From assembly GCA_002394465.1 (NCBI GenBank), contig DGTU01000188.1, forward strand, positions 1-19,512: DNA of 19,512 bases, given 5' to 3'. Positions 13,554 to 19,512 of this stretch are shown in pieces (within the stretch, counting starts at the first letter, position 1; each line of letters starts with the position of its first letter). The notes below the pieces were generated by a model. It saw only the letters and a program-made list of their open reading frames with translations, had not been told where the DNA came from and did not search any database. The translations under genes and the position numbers were made by a program. The DNA is from Treponema sp. UBA4328. Its GTDB lineage: Bacteria > Spirochaetota > Spirochaetia > Treponematales > Treponemataceae.

Positions 13554-14639
13554 ATGATTGAAATTGAACAGGAAAAAAACAGAAAAACGCGCTGCCTTCT
13601 GATAGGCGCACCTAAAGTTCCCCTTGATGAACTTGAGGGGCTGTGCGATACGCTTGGAATGGAAACTGCAAGAAGTTTTTCCCTCACAAGGCTTGAAGTC
13701 CGGCCGGCATACGGAATGGGAAGCGGCAAGGCGCAGGAAATCTGTGCACTGGCGCATGAACTTGAGTGTGACTGCATCATATTTGACTGGGAACTTGATC
13801 CGACAAAGCAGCGTAACTGGGAAAGACTGGCGAAGCTTCCGTGTTTTGACAGGCAGGAAGTAATCCTAAGGATATTTGCACAGCGGGCACAAACTAAGGA
13901 AGCCGTCCTTCAGGTTGAACTTGCAAGAATGATTTACTCGCTTCCGAGACTTGCCCACATGTACGGCGATATGGCACGTCAGCGCGGCGGAAACTACGGT
14001 TCAAAGGGAAGCGGTGAAAAGCAGCTTGAACTTGACCAGAGACAGGTCCGCGAAAGGATTCAGAAACTCAGGAAACAGCTTAAGGAAGTTGAAAAGGTCC
14101 GCAGTAATCAGAGAAAAAAACGCTCCAGGGAAGGTCTTGTAAGCTGTGCCCTTGCCGGATATACGAATGCCGGAAAATCATCACTTTTGAATGCCCTCAC
14201 GGGAGCAGAAGCTTTTGTTGAAAACAAGCTTTTTGCAACCCTCGATCCCCAGACCCGCAGGCTCACCGACCGTGAAGGAAATGTTTTTCTGTTTACGGAT
14301 ACTGTAGGTTTTATTTCAAACCTGCCGCATTCACTTGTCGATGCCTTTAAGTCTACGCTGGAAGAAACGCTTTATGCAGATATACTTCTGATAGTAATTG
14401 ATGCATCTGATGAAAAGGCCTTTGAACAGTATGAAGTTGTCCTTAAGGTTCTTGAAGAGACGGGTGCTTCTGACAAAAAGAAAATCATCGTACTGAACAA
14501 GACTGACCTCATAAAAGATGATGCTGTAAAGATTTCGTGCCTCAGGGAAGCATTCCCCGATTCCGTTGAAATAAGCGTAAAAGAAAGGCAGGGGCTTGAA
14601 AATCTGCTTGAGAGAATACGCTCTGATTTGATAAAATAA
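13554..14639 (+). CDS. hflX: GTPase HflX
   Basis: A ribosome-associated GTPase that, in studied bacteria, splits stalled or stress-inactivated ribosomes. The 361-residue protein has the full family layout. The N-terminal domain (about 15-190) contains the glycine-rich loop RQRGGNYGSKGSGEKQ and a coiled-coil-like basic helix. The G domain follows, with G1 GYTNAGKSS (202-210), G3 DTVGF and G4 NKTD. The length suits HflX, with a short C-terminal tail. It starts one base after the methyltransferase stop and ends 3 bp before the next gene, so it lies within an operon. Its neighbour is a probable rRNA methyltransferase, which fits a ribosome-linked pair. Confidence 0.95.
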   Translation: MIEIEQEKNRKTRCLLIGAPKVPLDELEGLCDTLGMETARSFSLTRLEVRPAYGMGSGKAQEICALAHELECDCIIFDWELDPTKQRNWERLAKLPCFDRQEVILRIFAQRAQTKEAVLQVELARMIYSLPRLAHMYGDMARQRGGNYGSKGSGEKQLELDQRQVRERIQKLRKQLKEVEKVRSNQRKKRSREGLVSCALAGYTNAGKSSLLNALTGAEAFVENKLFATLDPQTRRLTDREGNVFLFTDTVGFISNLPHSLVDAFKSTLEETLYADILLIVIDASDEKAFEQYEVVLKVLEETGASDKKKIIVLNKTDLIKDDAVKISCLREAFPDSVEISVKERQGLENLLERIRSDLIK

Positions 14640-14642
14640 AGC

Positions 14643-15152
14643 ATGTTTTTTGTACGACTGAATGATAAAGTCCGGGGCCTCACATTGAACCAGTTCCTCG
14701 GAATCCTTGCAGCTGCATCGGCAGGAGCTTTTATCCTTATAGCCCTCATCGGCCTTCTGACAGGAAAGGCATCTCTTTCCGGGGAATTCAGAAAGGCAGA
14801 TCCCCTTCCGTCGGCAGTCCTAGAACAGCATCCCGAGAGCAAGGTTTATGACATGATAGGTCAGATCCGCTCACCTACAAAGCCTGATTCCGATGATAAT
14901 TACAGCGTGGCAGTCATTTCGCCGTGGCTTGAGTATGACGGTGATGACCGTGAATTCTATGAAGAACTTGATACCAAACTCCGCAAAATCAAGGCAATAA
15001 TATATGATTACGTTTCATCCAGAACGGAAAAGGAACTGAGAAACCGCGGAGAAATTAACGTAAAGTCGGATATTCTTGATGAAATAAATGCTTCCCTTGT
15101 CCTCGGCAGGGTGAGCGCAATATATTTCAGGGATTATGAATTCATAAAATAA
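14643..15152 (+). CDS. FliL-like flagellar basal-body-associated protein
   Basis: A 169-residue protein with one N-terminal membrane helix (about 17-40) and a periplasmic domain. The domain has the FliL pattern: GQIRS, YSVAVISPWLEYDG, a helix EELDTKLRKIKAIIYDYVSS, then EINASL and a final strand IYFRDYEF. FliL sits at the stator-rotor interface of the flagellar motor; this domain is related to stomatin/SPFH folds. It is not in a flagellar operon here, so it may be a second, stand-alone FliL paralogue. No ribosome-binding site is visible; it starts 3 bp after the hflX stop, probably by coupling. Confidence 0.8.
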   Translation: MFFVRLNDKVRGLTLNQFLGILAAASAGAFILIALIGLLTGKASLSGEFRKADPLPSAVLEQHPESKVYDMIGQIRSPTKPDSDDNYSVAVISPWLEYDGDDREFYEELDTKLRKIKAIIYDYVSSRTEKELRNRGEINVKSDILDEINASLVLGRVSAIYFRDYEFIK

Positions 15153-15174
15153 TTTTTAAGGAGACGAGGTTAAT

Positions 15175-15522
15175 ATGAACAACAGTACTGCACAGATAAT
15201 CATTTCGATAATTCCTATCGTGGGAATCGGAATCGGAGGCATCGTAGTTTTTTTCTATACGCTGTGGCATCATCATGAAAATAAACTCCGCATAAAGATG
15301 GGAACTTACCAGAAATCACATTTTGATTACAAGGCATTTTCACTTCTGATAGGAATCCTTCTCATCGGTGTCGGACTTCTGCTGTCTGCTTTTTTTGCAC
15401 TGGCTCACGGCTCTTCTCCGGCACTTCTCGGCGGGCTCATTCCGCTTGTAATCGGAATCTGCCTTATAATTTTCTACAACTTAAATCCTGATTTTAAGAA
15501 AACGGGCAGCGATGAGAAATAA
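15175..15522 (+). CDS. Small three-helix membrane protein next to an ECF sigma factor
   Basis: A 115-residue protein with three predicted membrane helices (about 8-31, 55-77 and 82-103). A short cytoplasmic His-rich stretch, LWHHHENKLRIKMG, follows the first helix. That layout resembles small membrane proteins (DUF6249-like) often encoded just before ECF sigma factors; I hold this family name loosely. AAGGAG lies upstream, with a nearer GAGG 5 bp before the ATG. Its last 11 bases overlap the sigma-factor gene, so the two are coupled. It may belong to the sensing membrane complex of the sigma/anti-sigma pair, which is inference from position. Confidence 0.7.
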   Translation: MNNSTAQIIISIIPIVGIGIGGIVVFFYTLWHHHENKLRIKMGTYQKSHFDYKAFSLLIGILLIGVGLLLSAFFALAHGSSPALLGGLIPLVIGICLIIFYNLNPDFKKTGSDEK

Positions 15523-16090
15523 GACTGTCCGTACAATCGAACAGGTAATTATACAGAGACGGGATAATTCACTTATCCGCTCAATTCTCTCAGGCGATCA
15601 GAAATCCGTAGCGCGTCTTACCGGTCTGTACAGAAAACGTGTCTATGCCCTCGGCATGAGTTTTTTCCGCAATGAAGCTGATACGGATGATTTTGTCCAG
15701 GAAGTTTTCATCAAAGTATTCCTCAACCTTGCGTCCTTTAAGGGCGATTCGAGTTTTGCAACATGGCTCGTAAAAATAGCCTGGACGACGGCAGTTAATT
15801 CTGCTAACAGAAAAAAAGAATATCTTTCCCTCGCAGATGAAGGAATTCTTGAAGACTGTGATTACACGCCTGAAGAAATGCAGATACGCAAGATGACGGC
15901 TGAAACGGTAAACGAGGCCGTAAAGGAGCTTCCTGAGAACAACGGAATCTGCCTTGAACTTTATTTTTTCTATGACATGTCTTATGAAGAAATTTCAGTC
16001 ATAACGGATTTTCCGATGAATACGATAAAATCATACATTTTCCGGGCTAAAAAAATACTCAGGGAAAAATTGAGAGGTTTATATGAATAG
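15512..16090 (+). CDS. ECF-type RNA polymerase sigma factor
   Basis: A 192-residue sigma-70 family protein with only regions 2 and 4. Region 2 (about 40-100) includes DTDDFVQEVFIKVFLNLASFKGDSSFATWLVKI split across its -10 recognition helix. Region 4 (about 140-188) contains the helix-turn-helix MSYEEISVITDFPMNTIKSY and a basic C-terminus RAKKILREKL. There is no region 1 or 3, which defines the extracytoplasmic-function group. It starts inside the end of the small membrane protein gene and its stop lies inside the start of the anti-sigma gene (8-base overlap). That order is the usual one for an ECF sigma factor and its cognate membrane anti-sigma. Confidence 0.92.
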   Translation: MRNKTVRTIEQVIIQRRDNSLIRSILSGDQKSVARLTGLYRKRVYALGMSFFRNEADTDDFVQEVFIKVFLNLASFKGDSSFATWLVKIAWTTAVNSANRKKEYLSLADEGILEDCDYTPEEMQIRKMTAETVNEAVKELPENNGICLELYFFYDMSYEEISVITDFPMNTIKSYIFRAKKILREKLRGLYE

Positions 16091-16544
16091 CGAAAAATGC
16101 CAGAAAGTAATGGATTCGTTCCTTGAACTCGACAAGAACGAAAGGATGCCGCTCTCCATGACAATGCACATGCTTGTGTGCAAAAACTGCCGCCGTCAGG
16201 TTCACTATCTGACTGAGGCTGAGCGTATTGCTGCAAGACCCCTCAAGGTAACTTCGCCGCTTTCAGATGATGAACTCAAGGGAATCATGAAGGAAGTAAG
16301 CCCGGAATGGAGCGATAAATTTTTCAAGAAAAATCCGGTTTCGATGTTCCGCTGGATTTTGGGCGGAATACTTATGGTGCTGTTCCTCAGCTGTTTCGGC
16401 ATTTTTTCAAGCTGGATTCAGTCAGAGAGCCTTCTCATCAGTTACTATGTCGTCTTTGCTGCAATCATCGTAAGTTACTGTGCGGTTTTTGTCGGCAGTA
16501 ACCTTGATTTCTTCGTCAAAAAAATAGAAACCTTCAGGCAGTAA
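16083..16544 (+). CDS. Membrane anti-sigma factor with zinc-finger (ZAS) motif
   Basis: A 153-residue protein whose first 40 residues are cytoplasmic and hold His29-x3-Cys33-x2-Cys36 (MHMLVCKNC), the HxxxCxxC signature of zinc-binding anti-sigma domains. Cys6 may be a fourth ligand. Two membrane helices follow (about 88-110 and 116-140) with a short periplasmic turn. It would hold the sigma factor at the membrane until a signal arrives. The gene overlaps the sigma gene by 8 bases, which favours matched synthesis. The periplasmic loop is very short, so any signal probably comes through a partner or through the bilayer. Confidence 0.85.
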   Translation: MNSEKCQKVMDSFLELDKNERMPLSMTMHMLVCKNCRRQVHYLTEAERIAARPLKVTSPLSDDELKGIMKEVSPEWSDKFFKKNPVSMFRWILGGILMVLFLSCFGIFSSWIQSESLLISYYVVFAAIIVSYCAVFVGSNLDFFVKKIETFRQ

Positions 16545-17789
16545 ATGCTCAGACGTACCGGTCATGCTGATCTCCCGCTTCATACGGGAACGGTTCCGAG
16601 ATGGCTTGCCGACAGAATGAAGCTTCTCGGAACACAGATTGTTGAGTCTCTTTTAATTAATTACGGTAAAAAAGAAGTTCTCCGCCGCCTGAGTGATCCG
16701 CTGTGGTTTCAGTCGCTTGGGGCTGTTCTCGGCATGGACTGGCATTCAAGCGGAATTACAACCAGCGTAATGTATGCCCTTAAGCGCGGAATCAACGAAA
16801 GGGCACGCGAGTTCGGACTGTGTATATGCGGGGGAAGGGGAAAGTATTCAAGAAAGACACCTGACGAACTTCTGTATCTCTCTGAAGCAACAGGACTTGA
16901 CGGAACTTCCCTCGTGAACGCAAGTAAGCTTACGGCAAAAGTCGACGGCTGTGCAGTCCAGGACGGTTTCCAGCTTTACATGCATAATTTTATCCTCAGT
17001 GATGAGGGAGACTGGGTAGTAGTCCAGCAGGGCATGAATACCGGAACAAAAACTGCCAGACGGTATCACTGGAGTTCTGAAAACCTCCGTTCATTCGTCG
17101 AGGAGCCTCATTCAGGCGTAACCGGTGAAAATCAGGGAAAGATACTTAACCTTACGGCTTCAGAAGCAAAAGATACCCGCGGGAGCATTCTTTCACTTAC
17201 TCAGGAAAATCCCGACAGAATGATGAGGGAAATTGCCAGAATTTCAGGTCAGGATTATGCGCCTCAGGTGGAACTTGATTTTGAGGGAACGAAAATTCAG
17301 GTAAGAAATGACAGAAACCTCATCATGCCTTCCCGCCATGAAGTTCGTGCTGAGGATGTTGACCTTAAACGGCTTGGTTCAGTTCTGGCAACTGCATATG
17401 AAAACAATAATCAGGATTTTGAATCCCTGCTGCTTACTCCAGGGCTCGGACCGAGAACCCTTCAGAGCCTTACGCTTGTAAGCGAAGTAATTTACGGGAC
17501 TCCTGACCGCTTTAATGATCCTGCGCGCTTCAGTTTTGCACATGGCGGAAAAGACGGTCATCCGTTTCCGGTAACTACGAAAATATATGATGAATCAATC
17601 CGTATCCTCGGCGACGCAATCGAAAAATCCAGGCTCGGTTATAACGATAAAAGTGACTGTATCAGGCGGCTGAATGTGACGGCCCGGCAGATTGAAGAAA
17701 ACTGCAGCCCGATGGCAGATTTTGATGCGCTGATTGCACATGAACGCGGGCACTCAAAGGAGTGGGGCGGCCGTACCTGCTTTGAATAA
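16545..17789 (+). CDS. DUF763 domain protein
   Basis: A 414-residue protein with the conserved DUF763 segments: RRTGHADLPLHTG (3-15), RRLSDPLWFQSLGAVLG, DWHSSGITT, GGRGKYSRKTP, QDGFQLYMHNF, VVQQGMN, RRYHW and FVEEPH. A helix-hairpin-helix-like stretch, TPGLGPRTLQSL (about 297-308), suggests contact with DNA, and AHGGKDGHPFPV follows. The family is best known from archaea and scattered bacteria, and I know of no established function. It starts immediately after the anti-sigma stop with no gap, so it is coupled to the sigma operon by position. Whether it is a target or part of that response is unknown. Confidence 0.88.
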   Translation: MLRRTGHADLPLHTGTVPRWLADRMKLLGTQIVESLLINYGKKEVLRRLSDPLWFQSLGAVLGMDWHSSGITTSVMYALKRGINERAREFGLCICGGRGKYSRKTPDELLYLSEATGLDGTSLVNASKLTAKVDGCAVQDGFQLYMHNFILSDEGDWVVVQQGMNTGTKTARRYHWSSENLRSFVEEPHSGVTGENQGKILNLTASEAKDTRGSILSLTQENPDRMMREIARISGQDYAPQVELDFEGTKIQVRNDRNLIMPSRHEVRAEDVDLKRLGSVLATAYENNNQDFESLLLTPGLGPRTLQSLTLVSEVIYGTPDRFNDPARFSFAHGGKDGHPFPVTTKIYDESIRILGDAIEKSRLGYNDKSDCIRRLNVTARQIEENCSPMADFDALIAHERGHSKEWGGRTCFE

Positions 17790-17813
17790 TTTAGAAAACA
17801 ATGCTAAATAATG

Positions 17814-17833
17814 CAGAAAACCGTGTTTTTCTG
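17814..17833 (+). terminator. Weak hairpin after the DUF763 gene
   Basis: CAGAAAA (17814-17820) pairs with TTTTCTG (17827-17833) over a 6-nt loop. The stem is AT-rich and there is no T run after it. It is a possible but poor terminator for the long upstream operon; no better candidate lies in the 107-bp gap. Confidence 0.25.
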
Positions 17834-17896
17834 ATACTTTCGCGTTAAAATTTTCTGTATAACAAAATATATCAGCCACTAAATACGGAGTAAATC

Positions 17897-19512
17897 ATGA
17901 ACAGAAAGTGCGTTTCAATTGCAACTAAACTTTCAATCGGAGTGTCAGTTATAATCCTTCTGGTCGTAGCACTTGCTGCAAATGTTACCGGTCATTTCTT
18001 TTCACAGTATTGTCTTGATAATTTTTACGAGAGTGCAGACACGGCAATTACGGAATTCTCTGATTCGATTTCCATGTTTTTCAATTCAAAGGAAGCTGAG
18101 CTTAACGTATTCGCAGAATCTGATGCAGTTAAGGCTGCTGATGATACGATTCATTCTTTTGTGAATGAGACCGGAACTGTACAGATTCTTGAGTATGAAA
18201 AAAGCCGTACGTAAGAAGAAATCCGCAGGGTGTGCAAGAGCTTTGCTAAAAATGACAGTGACATCGCAGAAATCTACATCGGAACGAAGTGGGGCGGATA
18301 TGCAACCAATTTCGACAGTTCGATGAACGGCGGATACGATCCGAGAAAGCGCGGCTGGTATGAAACTGCCAGCAGCGGACACGGAAAGGTTATGATTACG
18401 GATGCCTTTGCGTCTACCGTCGGAACAACCGTAGTCGGAATTACCCGCTGTGCCTACGATGAAAGCGGCGAATTTATTGGAAATGCTTCGATTGAAGTTT
18501 CCCTTGAAACCCTTACTACGATTCTTGACAGCATGAAGCTTGGCAAAGATTCCTTCTTTATGATGATTCAGCAGGACGGAACTGTTCTTGCAGATACAGG
18601 AATCAGAAAGAGCAATTTCAAGAATATTTCGGAAGTTGGAATCCCGGATCTTGCAGATTTCTTTTCCGGCTCGGAAATTAGGGGAACAATTGAAGTCCCG
18701 GGCGGAAGCTATGATACATATCTGACCAGAAAAATTACGAATGAGAAAACCGGTTATCAGATTATTGCGCTCTGTCCGTATGACACCGTATATGAAACCT
18801 TCTTTACCACGCTTAATACAACCGTAACAGTCTGCGTTATCTTTGCAATCCTCGTTGCCTTCGGAACAGGTTTCGTAACAAGAAAAATTATCCGTCCGCT
18901 TAAAATTATCCGCAACAGCATCAGTGACAATGCAGAACAGATTGCACAGGGAAAGGCTGACCTTACACAGAGAATCAGCGTAAAGTCAAAGAATGAAATA
19001 GGCGATGTTGCTGAAAGCTTCAACATGTATTCGGAAAAACTCCAGGAAATCATCAGAAGCATGAAGCAGACAAAAAATGCCCTCACTGAAGCAGGCGGAA
19101 CGCTGAATGATTCGACGAGTGCAACAATGGCTGCAATTACGCAGATCAGTGCAAGCATCGTTGGTGTAGGAAGAAACCTTGCATCCCAGAACGACGGAGT
19201 ATCCCAGACTGCAGAAAACGTAAAGAGAATCCTTGAAAGCATTTCATCCCTCGAAGAGCTTGTATCTTCACAGGCAAATTCCGTACAGGGAGCTTCAAGT
19301 GCAGTTGAACAGATGATCGGCAATATCGGTGAAGTAAACCGTTCCGTTGAAAAAATGGCCGTTTCATTCGGTATGCTTGAAGAAGATGCCCAGACAGGCG
19401 CAAAAACACAGGAAGAACTTCAGACCAAAATTTCTGAAATTGAAAACCAGTCAATGCTCCTCAGCGAGGCAAACGCCGTAATTGCATCAATTGCAGAGCA
19501 GACAAACCTTCT
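17897..19512 (+). pseudogene. Methyl-accepting chemotaxis protein interrupted by an in-frame TAA; continues past the window
   Basis: The receptor starts at the ATG at 17897, with GGAG 6 bp upstream. Its first membrane helix is near residues 13-36. A periplasmic dCache-type sensor domain runs to about 305, including DPRKRGWYETASSG and ITDAFAS. A second helix (about 307-330), a HAMP linker beginning near RKIIRPLK, and a cytoplasmic signalling coiled coil follow. The window ends at IASIAEQTNL, close to the conserved hairpin tip. Codon 106 (18212-18214) is TAA, but the same frame carries on without another stop for 432 codons, so a single base change explains the break. The neighbours EE suggest GAA as the original codon. 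It is a recent pseudogene, a sequencing error, or a read-through case. Confidence 0.8.

Noticed and set aside
13301..13780. Antisense frames over the methyltransferase/hflX junction
   Set aside because: They span two well-supported genes in the opposite direction with no independent support.
17834..17896. Flagellar sigma-28 promoter before the chemoreceptor
   Set aside because: A GTTAAA lies at 17845-17850, but no GCCGATAA-like -10 follows at the right distance.
18757..19454. Antisense frames opposite the chemoreceptor signalling region
   Set aside because: They are by-products of the coiled-coil codon bias on the plus strand; the plus frame has clear HAMP and signalling motifs.

Overview
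The window looks like a chromosomal segment of a host-associated spirochaete, most likely a Treponema. The pointers are a chemotaxis receptor, a FliL-like flagellar basal-body protein, an LPP20-type lipoprotein, a eukaryote-like isocitrate dehydrogenase, and mid-GC DNA. This assignment is inference from gene content; no 16S or other marker gene is present. Genes are dense, mostly in operons, and most intergenic gaps are under 160 bp.

Region 1 (1-2500): the 3' end of a secreted-type protein with an HExxH zincin motif runs stop-to-stop into a leftward two-gene operon (pentapeptide-repeat protein, then a metallo-beta-lactamase-fold hydrolase). That operon starts from a promoter whose -10 lies almost on the start codon. 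Region 2 (2500-3166): a roughly 670-bp gene-free stretch packed with nested inverted and direct repeats, at least three palindromic elements. The largest (2850-3081) could fold into a long multi-branched RNA or cruciform. This is the least explained part of the window. Region 3 (3167-7582): murI, icd (leftward, with a 12-bp palindrome over its -35), tRNA-Asn with promoter and terminator, a tyrA-apt pair, a shared bidirectional terminator, and a leftward LPP20 lipoprotein.

Region 4 (7736-12492): a peptide-type ABC importer operon made of an unknown five-helix membrane protein, an OppB permease, one polypeptide fusing an OppC permease to an OppD ATPase, a 61-residue acidic protein, and OppF. 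No substrate-binding protein is encoded, so it must come from elsewhere. Region 5 (12516-17789): a tightly packed rightward run of a TrpR/YerC-family regulator, an RsmI-related methyltransferase, HflX GTPase, a FliL-like protein, a small membrane protein, an ECF sigma factor, its likely zinc-type anti-sigma factor, and a DUF763 protein. Several stop/start overlaps suggest translational coupling. Region 6 (17897-end): a methyl-accepting chemotaxis protein whose frame is interrupted by one in-frame TAA but is otherwise open to the window edge.

Three genes (starts at 2463 on minus, 7736 and 12516 on plus) have a -10-like hexamer 6-10 bp before the start codon and no Shine-Dalgarno sequence, which suggests leaderless transcripts. 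I did not find a clear new defence or mobile system. The best leads for novelty are the palindromic element cluster, the small protein inside the transporter operon, and the sigma/anti-sigma/FliL-like/DUF763 cluster.
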